This document shows, piece after piece, positions 21,793 through 33,666 of a stretch of 64,000 bases of DNA. Source of the DNA: Blumeriella jaapii. Taxonomy: Eukaryota; Ascomycota; Leotiomycetes; Helotiales; Drepanopezizaceae. Within the stretch, counting starts at the first letter, position 1. Each line of letters begins with the position of its first letter. Where the stretch lies: contig VWND01000078.1 in NCBI GenBank assembly GCA_009599575.1, forward strand, positions 186,001 to 250,000. The letters run 5' to 3'. A program made the position numbers and the translations under genes. The notes below the pieces were generated by a model. That model was not told the DNA's origin, made no database searches, and saw only the letters and a program-made list of their open reading frames with translations.

Positions 21793-22348
21793 TGTGAATC
21801 CCGATGATCTCGGTCGAGATGGTGTCCGATGAGAAGCGTTCTGATATCGTGTTTCGACAATGTCGGCGGTTGAGGTCTAAGAGAGCGATTCTGAGAGGAG
21901 CTGCTGAGCTGAGAGGTCGGCGTCTGGAGTCGGCACCAGTCGGCCCGAAGCATAACTCTGATTGGCCAGCTTGACGACGGTGATTTCTTCACCTCGACGA
22001 CATCTCGAGATACAGGTGAAGGAGGTAAATATGGACCTGACCACTTCGAACATTTTCCCCGGTATGGTTCGCGCGCGCATCATGCTCAGCTTTGCGTCTC
22101 TGTGGATTTCTCGGAGTCCATAAGTGTTCTCAGAAGAGGCCTAACTCTCACAGGTAATAGTTTGAGTTGACAGGAGCACCTAGATGGTCTAGTAACACGT
22201 GGAGGGCTCATCAGTCTCAAGCTTTTGCGAGACTCTCGACGTGTGTGTCGCGTTCTGCTACTCTCTGTGTACCTTATCTGAACCCCAGTTGCCTTCTCTG
22301 CCAGGACTTCCAAAGATCATAAACAAGTTCTACATCAGAGCCTCTGCC
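21793..22348. promoter_or_regulatory. Divergent intergenic region npr2/EFM2-like
   Basis: 556 bp between two outward-reading starts, so it must hold both promoters. Short frames here lack recognisable protein. The true start of the methyltransferase could lie slightly upstream of 22349. Confidence 0.4.
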
Positions 22349-23544
22349 ATGGGGCTCCCAATCCTACGAACAAGGCCATCTTACAATACGATGCTCAGCG
22401 CCCTAGAGGGCCTCAAAATCAGACCTTCCTCCTGGGACGATGCCTCTCCAGAAGACTTCGACAAGTCGAGCCACGATGCATCGGTGAACAACTTCTTGAT
22501 GTCAATCATCAACAACGAGTTTGCATGGCTCACAGATTTGCTAGACGATGGTGCTGTTCTGTCGGCTGATGACCAAAGAGAAACCTTGATCCAAGAAGCC
22601 AGCAAGCGGATTGCTGAGCGATGTGGTCGGTCTGGTGATTAATTCCACTACTTACTTGTGTTTTGGTTGCTGAATGTTCTAGCTGCGGGCGAAATGACAA
22701 GGACCTGGGTCATTCCGGAGTCACATAATGTACCTGAGATCCACTTTGATCTTCGTGAGCCTGCTCTCACTGGTGATATGCTGGGCCTGAAGACTTGGGG
22801 AACCTCGTATGTCATCTCGAAAAAGCTGGAGTTCATCGGTAATCAGTACCTCGATGACTTAATCAACCACTCGACAGGTGGATTTCGGGTTCTGGAGTTG
22901 GGTGCCGGGACTGGTTTGGTAAGAAGCGGGTTGCCGCAGGCCGTTTTGATGCCCAAGCCTGCTCCCAGCTTCTTTTAAAAGGATTGCATGTGTGCTGACT
23001 CTTGTAGGTCGGCATGGCTGCGGCGGCAATCTGGGGCACTGATGTGGTACTCACAGATTTGGAGGAGATTCAAGAGAACCTGCTCTTTAACGTCAACAAG
23101 AACCAAGCGACTGTGGAGGCTTTACGCGGTCGCATATCAAGTGCGACACTGGACTGGACGAAGCCAGACGACACCTTGCCATCGTTGCATCACAGACACT
23201 TTGAGGTATGGATTTCTTTGCTCAGTCGAATCTCACTAACCAATCATCAGATTGTTATTGCTGCAGACCCAATGTACGACGACGAACATCCCGGACTCAT
23301 CGCGCAGATGGTCACCAAGTTCTTGAAGAGGGACACAGCATCAAGGGCTCTTGTGGCAGTGCCGCTGCGAGACGATCACACCCAGTTGATGGCTGCTGCA
23401 TTCTCCGATTCTATGAGGAATAGTGGCTTCTCTGTGGTCTACCAGGGGCTGGAGACTTTTAAGGACGATTGGAAGTCTACAGACGAGGTTCAAGTCCAAT
23501 GGAATATATGGCGTTGGGATGAAAACAATGGTGGTGCATTGTAA
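22349..23544 (+). CDS. EFM2-like protein-lysine methyltransferase (METTL21-type)
   Basis: Exons 22349-22634, 22683-22918, 23008-23205 and 23251-23544 give 337 aa; introns are 45-89 bp with clear CTAAC or CTGAC branch sites in two. The fold is a class I SAM methyltransferase of the METTL21/Efm2 family: an N-terminal helical part (LPILRTRPSYNTMLSALEGL), then LGLKTWGTSYVISKKLEFI, motif I VLELGAGTGLVGMAAA, acidic loop VVLTDLEEIQENL, and the catalytic-region signature IVIAADPMYDDEHPGL, a variant of the DxxY motif. Yeast Efm2 methylates lysines of elongation factors, so a translation-factor substrate is likely but inferred. The first intron has a weak donor (GGTGATT), and the frame is open upstream without ATG, so the N-terminus is the least certain part. 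Confidence 0.8.
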
Positions 23545-24506
23545 TCGTTCATTCGTGGAAAATGTGAATGGTAAGAATAAATGGATCAAATGGTGACTGA
23601 CTTGGGGCCTCGCTCCCCAAGAAGGGGCCTTGAAGATGTTATTCTTGTGTGAATCTTCCAATCACATCCACAATTATATATCCTATCACCCCCACCCGTC
23701 CCTTCGAGACTTCCTCGCTTACCTTACAATTGTCTTTCCACTAGACCTGCTCGCTTACCTTTCTATTGTCCTCTTACTAGGTGACCTACTTAACGTCAGA
23801 TCGCAATAGCGCCCTTCTCGTCGGACGAACTTCACAAAACACATCGTCCTCACTCTCAGCATCTTCTCAGCCATACCAGCCTCGATCTTCTTGCCTTCTG
23901 CTCCAGCAACTTCTGTGCGAAAGCATCTCGTCGTTACAGCCCAACAACGCCTTTCTTTCCGACCAAGCTTCGTTTGAGTCAAGTCACCCTCTGAACTCCC
24001 TGACTCTTCATTCGTCCCATATTGCTTCTCAGTCAAGATCAAAATCCGAGTCAAGGCGAAGACACCCCGTGACCCTCAATCAAGGCTCGTGATTCCCACG
24101 TTACCATCTTCGGCCACCTAAATACCGGTCACCCTTACATCTACCTCCTTCAAATAACGACAGCCTTCTCACCACAAAATCAAAACCATAATCAAAATCA
24201 AACCTCATCCACTCTCGCAGGAGACGACTTTACCCTCTACAAGCAACGACCTTTTACGATAACGCATACACCGTCGACGATCTGTCTTGCCCCTGCTCTT
24301 GAACTTGCTGCGAACTGAAGATCCTACTTTAGGTACTCTGTTCGGGTGAGCCTCACCCTCGGCGGACCTCACGACCTCGACATATCTCTTCTCATACCCC
24401 GAAAGGCCGTCGCAAGCTAAGCGGCCAGTTCATCTTTGGTGCGCGTCAGCTTTCGACGTCGTCTCCTCTCCAATACCACGTTTGTTCGTACCTACCAACC
24501 GCAGTC
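23545..24506. other. Intergenic, pyrimidine-rich long leader
   Basis: From about 23690 the sequence is CT-rich on the + strand up to the ATG at 24507, typical of a fungal core promoter and long 5' leader. Small frames are present but not believable. Confidence 0.45.
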
Positions 24507-26812
24507 ATGACCGGAACAGCGTCGTGGACGGACGAGAAGAAGCAATTTGTCTGGGATCTCAAGACCCGAGGCTTAAGCAACGAACAAATTGTGAGACACC
24601 TGCAAGTCAAATGGCCCTGCACTGCTGGTAAAGACTGGACTGCTGCAGCCGTCAAGTACGCATGGGCGCAGCGCAACAAAAATCACAAGTAAGTTGCCAC
24701 AATTATTGGGCGGTGTTTGCTCTTCAGCGGCTAACGTCTCGTAGTTCAGGAATGGGACCTACCAGCTCTGTCGGACAATATCCCCAGAACGCCATAAATG
24801 TGGCTGGATATATGGGAAACCAAGAGCCTTACTTTGGTTCGATGGTTCCAGCAAACCCGTATGCCGGTTCGCCATCCGTTACGGGACCGCTAAACTATCA
24901 GCAACCAGCCAACCCTCATTACTTCAACCCACAGCAGCAGCAAGCCAGTGGTACTCAGACCTTTAGAGGCTACCCTGAACATCTTGATCTTGGTCTCCAA
25001 ATGACCCAAGTTGAGAATTCCGGCACGTCCCAAGGTATGGCGCATGGGCAGCCAAGTACTCAGGCCAATCCTGATCATCATGGCGCTTCTATCTCACAAC
25101 ATCTCCGTACGCCATACGTGCCACCGATGCAGGATAGCCAGCGTGGAACAATGCAGCAAAATGGTCAGCTTAGGAGCCAACATCTTCGGGCTGCACATTC
25201 CCTCAATCCCTACCTGACTGGGAACTTACAGTACCAATCACCCCTTCACGCCCAACTTGGACGAGCTCCTGTTCACAGTGGCCCCATTCCTGGACACCAG
25301 AGCACACCCATTATGAGCCAGGCTCAATCCAATGTCACGTATGCTGCGCCAGTTGCGACCAACAACTTTTTACAGCCTCATGGCCAACAAAGTGTACGAT
25401 TCCAAGGCATAGACCGCCAACAGCAACACAATGTTAACGGTCCCGTGGCACGTCACATTCCTAAGAGGATTGCTCTGTTCAATGGTCGGAACCCTGGCCG
25501 GGCAGTAAATGCCCCTCAACCTTCCAGCAATCACAATGGGTGCCCACCATCTGAGATTCCATTGTACATGAAGGTTCCAACGTACATGAAGGTTCCGGTG
25601 GACCAGGAAAGGAGGCCAAGGCAACAGATGGGCAGCCCAATGGTTCAAAAGGGCCACAACCTAGAGGGGTCTCTGAGTCAACAGAACCCTGCCAACATCG
25701 GCCACAGCGCTCAAGCTGTTGCCACAAACATGAAAGACAGTAGATCATCTACGAACGGCAATTTTGGTGGATTGCAGAACCCTGGCCAATCTGCATTTTC
25801 CCATGTTACTCCACGACCTCAATTACCTGTGTATCCAGCCAATACACAAGCGAAGCCATCCGCTATGAATGGCAGGAATGGGGGGCCTTTCCCGACGTTG
25901 GCCACCCCAAGCCAATCACCCAGCCCGGGCACTAGAGTCCCAAGGCTTTCTTCTCCGGCCTCTGTGTCTCCAGCAACTCCAGCCGGTCAGGACGGCGACC
26001 AACATAGAGCCAAGAAGCCGAGGATCGTTGAGCTTCACCATCCAACGTTCCACCACTCGTTCGTCTTTCCGGCGGGAGGGGGAGACGCATGGTCGGTCGT
26101 GGCGAAGCAGCTCTTCGCCGCTGACGGTACCTGGATCAACCATCCGCCTGCCACTCCGGACTGGACGGTTTCTTCGGAGGAGATTGTCGTCAAAATCTTC
26201 GATCCTGTCTTCCTGGAGCCATTAGCCATGGCTGCCACATCAGCTTCTGCCGCTTGCGCTACATCTTCGGCCCCGGTCGTTCGTGCTGTTGCTCCCACCA
26301 TGGCCGGGGAGGCTCGGGAAGCTCCTGGACCAAGCGTGCAATTCACAGCTGCAAGCCAGCCAGTGGATCCATTGTCGATGGCTGTGCCACCAGTTCCGAG
26401 CGATTCAGCTGCTCCATCGGCTCCGGATGCCCAAGATATTTCATCGGTTCCAGCTCTCCCGCAGAGAGCGGTTACTGCTCTGTCCGACAACGACACGGAA
26501 ATGAGTGTGCAAGCGACCAGTGAGGCCCCGACAACCCTCAAGCGAAAGAGGGAGGTGCTGGCCGACGGGGAGCCTATGAAGATATGGGCCAAAATCGACG
26601 CCGACAACGCTCGGGAGTTCGAGATGGAAGCGGCACGGAAAGCGGCCGAGGCAGCTCGAGCGGACGCTCAGCTAGAGGCCGAGTACCTTGATGCAGTCTT
26701 TGCCCCGAGGCGCGAGAAATGGTCCATCGATGATGAACTCGATAACGAACTCGGCCTCTACCTGATCGAGCAGATCGAAAGAAAGGAGCCGACCATGACC
26801 TATCACACTTGA
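24507..26812 (+). CDS. Gln/Pro/Asn-rich protein with N-terminal helix-turn-helix-like segment
   Basis: Exons 24507-24688 and 24745-26812 (56-bp intron, GTAAGT/CTAAC/GTAG) give 749 aa. Residues 6-56 (SWTDEKKQFVWDLKTRGLS..., DWTAAAVKYAWAQRN) look like a compact three-helix, Myb/SANT- or HTH-like unit that might bind DNA; this is inference from pattern only. Residues 60-440 are low-complexity, rich in Q, P, N, S and G, as in many transcriptional regulators. The C-terminal part has a more structured stretch (IVELHHPTFHHSFVFPAGGGDAW, LFAADGTWINHPPATPDW) and a charged helix (EFEMEAARKAAEAARADAQLEAEYLDAVF). I do not recognise a named family. Coding character is clear from the length and codon use. 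Confidence 0.75.
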
Positions 26813-27823
26813 CGTTGCCAGAGCATTGGCAGGCAGGAGTTCCTCTCTCGTGCGTCGATAGCACGCACTGGCTTGGCTGGCTCTGAAGAGCTCCGCGGCG
26901 TGGCTGGCACAAGAAATCTACCTGCACACACGACTCGGGTTCCACAACCTCTCATCCATCGACCTCACCACGGTCCCTCGCAACGACCCCTTCCTGGGCC
27001 GATCCCTCTTACTTGGACTTGGGGACATCTTCCGCATGAAGGGTGCCGACGCCTGACGTGATTCGTTGCCAGCGCAGTGTTTCCACACATGTCGCCGCGC
27101 CTTGGAAGTATCAAATTCACCGACACTCCACTTTGGAGACAGAGAGGATGAATTGCGCTGCTTTGGGCAAGGGAGTCCGAGAGATACGATAGGACGCAGA
27201 AGCACAAGGACAAAGGAGTGGAGGATTTTGCGGGTGGAGGAGTGATGACAGCAGGGACGGTGTTGACAAAGGCGAAAGGCAAAATAGAAAAGGCAGGGCT
27301 GGAGCACTTCTTATCGTCATGACGATCAAAGTCTTTCTCGGCACCTGTCGGTTAATAGTTCTCCGTTTCCTTTCTTTTGGCATTCTAGAGCGCTCACGCA
27401 GCATGGCTTTTCGCAGACGGGGTACGGAATCAGGATAGGGCCCATAGGATCAGAATTAGAAGATTCAAGGCACTCTCCCCCTCACATGAAAGAGCACATG
27501 ATACAGCGAGCGAGGTGACTAGAACGACTTCCCCCTCTCCTTCGTCTTGCGATATACCAATCTGCTCTGACCGACATCCTCCTGTATTGATGTTTTGTCT
27601 AGGTCCCTCAGCGCCATGGCTCCGTCGAGGAGGTGCCAGTCCGCATCGAGACTTGCGAAGCCTCGCTGATGATAGCGGGTTGGCGACGAAGCTGGAGTCA
27701 GATCTCGAGGGCTTCGTCGACGGAGGTGACGTGGGAAGCGGCTTTGAACGTCGAGGAGGCGACGTCATCGACTTTTGTTAGAAGCCAGCAGGATAGGTAT
27801 ATGCTGCCTCTGAACACGATACG
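26813..27823. other. Spacer downstream of the Gln-rich gene
   Basis: About 1 kb with short frames on both strands and no recognisable protein. The missing 3' half of the bta1 remnant would be expected on the - strand here but is absent. Confidence 0.5.
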
Positions 27824-28767
27824 TTAGCAAGCTATACTCTCCTCGCTCATACCCTCCCAACGTATACCACCCCAGCGCACACCAGTCGGAGCGAGGAGAG
27901 AGGTCATGGAGTCGGTGACAGAGTAGAAGTCGGGCTGTACCAATTAGCCGGGTTTGTCAAGCAAATCGAGAGACTTACAATCACGGACAAGCTGTAAGAC
28001 AGAGTAATGAGATCAGCTCCCATAACACTGACACGGCTACTGGTGAAGTAGCTCGGTGGAAGAGCGAAATCGACATCCCCAGCACCACTCTCCACATCTC
28101 CATGATCCTCTGGACGGAAGATCCTTGCATCCTGGCACACAACCTTCACGTTCTTCCATCTCAAGCGCGCAAATCGTTTCCGAGCTACCTCGCACAGGGA
28201 CGGGAGAAGTCAACAAGGTAGACGCTCGAGAAGAACACTTCGACGTCAACAAACTCAGACATGGCCTCGATGTTCCAGCCTGTTCCGCCACCAATCTGCG
28301 GTACGAGTGTCAGTGGGTTGATATACATGTGGGAAATGGGTACGTACATCTACCCAGATACGCTTCGGGTCATGCGTGCGTTCCCTCGCAGCCTTCTGTA
28401 CGAGCTGAGCAGCTCCCAACCCCAGCATATCCTCTCTGCCTCGTAACAGGCTCTTTCTCGCCACTTCATGCACACCGGCCTGCGCCTTGTAGAGGCTCTG
28501 CAAAGCATCCTGCTGGCCGTTCCCCGTGCCATCTCCGCTGTGCGGCTTCAAGAACGAAGCATAGAAGAAGCGCAGAAAGGAGCCGAGAGCTGAGTAGAAT
28601 TCCTCCACGACTCTGTTTGGAGAGAATGGCCGAGAAGAGCGGAAAGTGAATGCAAAGATGTAGCCAATGAGAAGAACGAGGCTTGCTCCTACGATGAAGA
28701 TTTGAGTGTAGGGGTCCTGAGGAATAGCCCAGGAGGCGAGCATGCTGTTAAGGGTAGGAGAAGTCAT
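27824..28767 (-). pseudogene. Truncated betaine-lipid synthase (BTA1) remnant
   Basis: Exons 28767-28348, 28295-27979 and 27934-27824 can be read. The N-terminus has a membrane segment (FIVGASLVLLIGYIFAF), then SLYKAQAGVHEVARKSLLRG, the SAM-binding motif IWVDIGGGTGWNIEAM, FFSSVYLVDFS, ARKRFARLRWKNVKVVCQDAR and ADLITLSYSLS, then PDFYSVTDSMTSLLAPTG. This is the methyltransferase half of fungal BTA1, which makes the betaine lipid DGTS. Two lesions are visible: one base is missing near 28205 (between VDFS and SLCEVARK), and family similarity stops at LLAPTG, followed by a short unrelated tail and a TAA at 27824. The larger C-terminal amino-carboxypropyl-transferase half (the family is about 800 aa or more) is gone. 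Likely non-functional. Confidence 0.8.
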
Positions 28768-29839
28768 GGTAATCTCTCATTGCTGGTTGAAAGAAGCTGA
28801 GAGTGAGGTAGTTGGCACCGAGGCAATTGCGAGACAGTAATGGTTGTAAAGGAGAAAAGAATGGGAGGAAAATTAGAGAGGAGAAACAGAGAGTGAGAGA
28901 TATATGCTTAGCTTCTCACGGCGTTCCGACCCCTCGTTGCCCTTCCATCGAGCATCATTGCCTCAGCTTCGGTGCCCGTCAAAGGTTCTCTCCTATCATC
29001 ATGGCCGCACATGGCCAGCTCGATCGAGGGTCTTGCAGGAGGGGCAGAGGGGGCTCTGCGTTGCTAAACGCGGTTCGAGGTTCACTTGAAGAACGGGACG
29101 AACTATCAAATCGCGTAGGTAGTGGTGAGGCCAGGATGAGTTTCCCTCGGACAAGTAGTCAACACAGTCAACAGCGCCGGCCTCAATTTTCCCCAGGTCC
29201 AAACGCATAAGGATTTTTCTTATCATGCGAGCGGTAGCGAAAATTCGCCCGTTTAAGCTTGAATTGAATGCTGCTGATTGGCAAGAAGCGTACTCAGAGA
29301 CATGTGGGTGAGAGTATTGGTATTTTAGTGGATGTTGTTGAGATCGTTCGGATTGGCCAATGACAGCGCAGCACAAAGCCACGCTCGACGACGCTTGGCC
29401 GCTGTATTGCAGATGGATGGGCAACGTGAACTCAACTAAATATCTTTCGTACCTCTTCCTTCGATAATCCTAATCGGTAGCGTTCATCCAAAAGCAAGGC
29501 TTCGATCTTCACGAGGATCGGGAAGAGTGGTTGTAAAGAATCGGTGGGAAATTACTCCACGGTAGCAGCAAAATCAATAGCGCAGCCTTCAAACCCAAAA
29601 CACGATTTCAATCTGCAAAGGATAATAGCTATCCGAAAATGTAATGATTGTGAGTAAAAGTTTTTCTTTGCATGCATACTTTTATCTATATTATCGCATG
29701 CGTGGAAGCCATGCTCCGAACCATGTTCACCCAAGCATAAAATGTAACCAGTCCGTTTCGAAATGTGCAGGAAACATATGTTATAAATTCTCGACACCAA
29801 TATAGTGCAAAGCACAAAGCACAAAGCACGTCCAAACGC
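28768..29839. other. Intergenic region upstream of bta1 remnant
   Basis: No supported gene. The first 200 bp are purine-rich on the + strand, that is CT-rich toward bta1, as in a former promoter. AAAGCACAAAGCACAAAGCACG lies just before the end of the next gene. Confidence 0.5.
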
Positions 29840-31207
29840 CTAAGCCTTGCTCTTCCCACTCCTCTTTGCCGACGAGGCAGGCGTAGCGGTTGATTTCCGC
29901 TTCTTGCTTGCTGGTGTCTGCTCCTCGGCAGCTGAAGCCAGAGAAGGGCGTCCGCGCTTCTTGCTTGCGGGTGTGTTGCTAGCTGGTGCCTTGGTGGCTG
30001 GGGATTTGGTAGCGGGTGTCTTAGTAGCAGAGGTCTTGGTCACAGATGGTCCGCGTTTCTTCGTGGCTGGTGTAGCGGATGTCTCTTCTTCCTCGGCAGC
30101 TGTTGGGCGACCGCGCTTCTTTGATGCGACAGTCTCCTGTTTCGAGACTTTGGCGGCCTTCTCGGCTTTCTCCGCTTTTGCTGGCTTCGGCTTGGGAGCA
30201 GGTTTGGCAGCAGCCTTGGCTTTTGCGGTAGCAGCTTTCTCCTCGTCACTCTTAGCAGGGCGTCCTCGGCCACGACCGGGAACCGTAGGCTTCTTCGGCT
30301 TCTTCTCGCTCTCAGGCAACGGAGGGCGACCTCTAGGCTTTCCACTGGGCACAGCCTTGGGCTTGGGTTCAGGAATGGGCTCTTTCTCCTTGATCAATAC
30401 AAATGCAGCCTTCTCCAGCTCAATAGGCGTGCACTTAATTCTCGCCATGAAAGTTTTGGCTGCCGCGAACAAGGTCTCAAACTCTTCCGTTGTGTATGCA
30501 ATTTTGACCTTCTTGCCGCCGGCCGTTAGCCACCGGAAGAGCTCGTCGGAAAAGAAGATGACGTTCTGAGGGTCGTGAATAGCGAGGAGAAGAGAGGCGG
30601 TAGCAGGTCCGACACCCTTGAGTGGCTCCTTGAGCTTCGCAATGACGTTCGCGATGGGCTCGTTCTTCGCGTATGCCGCGAACGCGTCTTTGGCTGCTTC
30701 TTCAAGCTTCTCGTCGGTGTTGGAAGCTATTAGCTTTGTCATAGTCGGGCGGTATATACCGTGGCGACTATTTGCATGTCAGTCGCAATTCAAGAACCTA
30801 TCTTCGAACTGCTTCTGGGACGAAGGTCGAGCTTATGGTCCACGTATCCTGACGCGCCGAAAATCATAACATATCAAAAGACTACTCGAAATCCCTTCGC
30901 AGGCAGAGAGAACATACAGCTTCCAGTCAACCAGCTTCTTCAAGTCCGAGATCTCCATCAACCGGCCCGTGTTCTTTGAGAAGTTCATCGGCGCAACTTG
31001 GTACCGGAACTTATCGAGCTCCTCGAGACTCAACGCGCCTTCCTTAGCTAATAGGGTAATGCGTCAGCATATAATTCAATCGCGTAGAATCCCAGAATCG
31101 GGGTTCAGAAAGCAATGACACGTACGCGTTTTGCTAAACGTCTTGAGAACAGTTGGGTACCGAGCAAGAGCGTCCTTAAACTCGGCGGCGGAGATTGAAG
31201 ACGCCAT
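29840..31207 (-). CDS. AT-hook protein with conserved helix-hairpin-helix-like N-terminal domain
   Basis: Exons 31207-31126, 31047-30918 and 30767-29840 give 379 aa; introns of 78 and 150 bp splice phase-correct. Residues 1-180 form a conserved domain seen widely in ascomycetes: MASSISAAEFKDALARYP, GRLMEISDLKKLVDWKLRHG, then LKGVGPATASLLLA, a helix-hairpin-helix-type loop as in DNA-repair glycosylase folds, then FFSDELFRWLTAG. The C-terminal half is Lys/Ala/Pro-rich with at least four AT-hook cores (KPRGRPP, GRGRGRPAK, KKRGRPTA, KKRGRPS) that would bind the minor groove of AT-rich DNA. A nuclear DNA-associated role follows from these motifs; the exact function is unknown to me. It shares a 371-bp divergent promoter with the zinc-binding protein gene. 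Confidence 0.82.
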
Positions 31208-31578
31208 TGTCCTGGAGTCTCGGGACTCGTCCTTCGTAGTAAAGATTGTTCGAAGCATAGATAATACTCTGAATCAGAGCCAAGGTGATATTTGGCACGG
31301 AAAAGATTCCTTGTTGATTCTACGAGAAAGACAGAGACGCGTTCGACGCGAAGGCAAAGGCAGCTTTGTTATCGAACGCTAGCAGATCATCACATGGGCT
31401 AAGCGAGTTCACTAGAAGAGGAGGCGGTGAGAGTGTGGCTGTAGCACGGACCATTCAGACACGTGAATATCTGTATTTAAATCTATCGCCCCTCCATCCC
31501 AAAACCGCATCCCACGATGACGACGATCAATATTACAATTCTGAACTGAATACTTCTCACCTACTGCAAACCGCAAAG
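31208..31578. promoter_or_regulatory. Divergent promoter, AT-hook gene / zinc-binding protein gene
   Basis: 371 bp separate two outward-facing start codons, so both promoters lie here. No further site is recognised. Confidence 0.45.
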
Positions 31579-31932
31579 ATGGGAAACGTACGCCCTTGCC
31601 GTCTCGGCCACCAAATCGTCAAGAAAAAGGACAAGCTAACAAGCGCAACAGGGAGCGAAGGCAGCCTCGAAGCGCGACCGCAAGCAAGACACCAAGGCCG
31701 TCGCTAAATCGCAACTGAAGACCAACGAGAAGGCTATGGATATCCAGTGTATCGTCTGCAAGTCGACATTCTTAAAGACGAGTCGCGCGCCAGCGTATGT
31801 CTTCCTTGGAGTCGACATCGTGCCTGAAGGGTCCTTTGGTGCTGACGTGGTCCTCGCAGTCTTACCGAGCATTCTTCGAACAAGCATAGCAAGACACTTA
31901 CGGAATGCTTCCCGAGTTTCGTTCCGAAGTAG
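31579..31932 (+). CDS. Small zinc-binding protein, 4F5/At2g23090-like (74 aa)
   Basis: Three exons, 31579-31587 (only ATG-GGA-AAC), 31652-31794 and 31860-31932, with introns of 64 and 65 bp. The product is 74 aa: a basic N-terminus (GAKAASKRDRKQDTKAVAKS) followed by CIVCKSTFL...LTEHSSNKHSKTLTECFP, a C2H2-type zinc site (CxxC, HxxxxH). This order is that of the widespread small eukaryotic family also called SERF/4F5 or At2g23090-like; a nuclear or ribonucleoprotein link has been suggested for it, and the role is not settled. The gene is complete and ends FVPK-TAG. The nine-base first exon makes it easy to miss by automatic prediction. Confidence 0.87.
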
Positions 31933-32459
31933 ACTTGACCGAGGAGGAGAGAAACGCAGTAGGGCGGCTGTAAATCCAGTAGATGGGAGGAGCCTCAGAA
32001 CTTTGATATGAAGTTGTCATAAAAGGCGAGGAAAGAGCGCAAGCTGTAGATGGGAATTGTTTTTCTGTCAAGCGTTTGGCGCATTAGGAGTTGACGAATA
32101 GACCAAAAAGCTATGCATACCATGTTCATTAAGTACCTGTGCAGACCTCAAGTTGCTGGGCTGGTGGGTCAGCCTGGATAGATCTCTTTGTCTGGACGAC
32201 CAGGAGTCGGTTTTTTCGGCGATCTCTTGGTAAGCTTCAGGCGTTCTACCTGTTCTCTCCAGGCTAGACTATCAGAGCAAGTGCCCTGTTTGAATGCGAG
32301 TTCGCTTAATGTAGATAGGTCGGGTGTTTATACTCGCGAGTCGAAGGGAGATTGACGGTCTGGAGCAAATACTCGACATTCCGGCTCAGAAGATGCGGAC
32401 ATCACGAGATAGACGAACAAAGCAATGTGTCTCGGTAAAACCCTCGCCTCAAAAGCCAC
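31933..32459. other. Intergenic region
   Basis: Convergent 3' ends flank this stretch. Nothing else is recognised. Confidence 0.5.
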
Positions 32460-33666
32460 TTATTGAGCTACAACATCTCTCTCCCTCTTCTGCTGCTCTC
32501 TGATTCCCGCCAGAATATCAGGATACCACCGCTCTCCCACGTCCGGATGACTCTTGACCCGGTTCTTCAGCGTTGCCTCTCCCAGCGTCCTCGCGCCATT
32601 GCCTCCACTAAAGGTAAACTCCACATCATCCAGCCTCCCCCCATTCCTCTCTACAACCCTCCTACGCATCTCCTTGATTTCCTCCGGCATCCTGCCGACG
32701 CCACCCCCATTCTCCCAATCATTTAGCTCATCAAACTCTGCGTCTAGGCTCACGCCCTGGAAGAACGGCACCGAGATCCTCGCGCCCGTCCCAGGGGCAG
32801 GACTAAGCACGCGATGCGTGGTGGACATGCACACGCCCTGCGTAAGAGCTTCCATGCCCTGCCCAATGGCCACGACCAGCGTTCCATCTATCGGCGGGCA
32901 GTCTATCCACTCACCCCTCAGGTTCTGCACCTGCAGTCCTCTATGCTGCGTAACCTGCAGCAGATAGCTCGTCAGCATGCTATCCTTGTGCGGACCGACT
33001 CCCTGCCCCTCCGGCACGGCCTCCCCCTCCTTCCATAGCCCGAGCTCTTTCAAGTCGGGATACTTCACGATCTTCAGCTTGTGCTGCTGGTCGGCGTCGA
33101 AGTACTTGGCGAACGCGGTGGCGGGCAGGCCGATTGCTTCGGCGATGAGCGAGGTGAAGAAGATGGAGATGCTGCCCATGCGCCTGATGTAGTCGCTGTA
33201 CACGGGCTTGAAGTTCGGGAGGTAAGACGGGGAGGGCCACTGTGTGGGCGCAAAGAGGTTGCGGTAAAGGGGTTGGTCGGGGGTGCGGACTGCGTGGTCG
33301 GTGGAGAGATCAATCTGCTCGCGGTGATCTATGGTGTGGGCTGTGATTTCTGCGTCGAGGCGCGAGTAGCCCAGGAACGAAGCGGCGTTCTTCATTTCGA
33401 TTTTGAGTCTACGCTGAGATGTAAGTTCGGCGTTGAGGGTCGAGACGAGGGGAAGTAAGTACATACTTCTCTTCCATAGGGAGGTCGAAAAACGATATCC
33501 CTTCTTTCATAACTTGCTGTGTGAGTTCGTCCGGTATCCCAACATTCTTGAGATACAAGAATCCTACTTCGAGGAGCGCATGGCGGAGCTCTTCCAGAAA
33601 CTTGGGCTTTGTAGAGGGGTCTTTGGCCTCTGCGAGGTCAAGGATGGGAATGGAATCAAAAGACAT
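32460..33666 (-). CDS. 2-oxoglutarate/Fe(II) dioxygenase, isopenicillin-N-synthase-like
   Basis: Exons 33666-33467 and 33408-32460 (58-bp intron) give 382 aa, the usual size. The N-terminal non-haem dioxygenase region is typical (IPILDLAEA, ALLEVGFLYLKNVGIP, FFDLPMEEK). Then come NAASFLGYSRLDAEIT and DHREQIDLSTD. The catalytic core shows GVGPHKDSMLTSYLLQ (His and Asp iron ligands), GLQVQNLRGEWIDCPPIDGTLVVAIGQGMEALT, MSTTHRVLSP (third ligand His) and ARISVPFF (Arg and Ser binding 2-oxoglutarate). All catalytic residues are present, so it should be active, probably in the cytosol. The substrate cannot be read from sequence; relatives act in secondary metabolism or on small molecules. No biosynthetic cluster partners are visible nearby. 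Confidence 0.88.

Noticed and set aside
27430..27768. Possible 3' part of bta1
   Set aside because: Translated in all - strand frames it gives no BTA1-like motif, so it does not continue the gene.
32554..33458. Frames on the + strand across the dioxygenase gene
   Set aside because: They are antisense shadows. The - strand shows complete catalytic motifs of a 2OG-Fe(II) dioxygenase.
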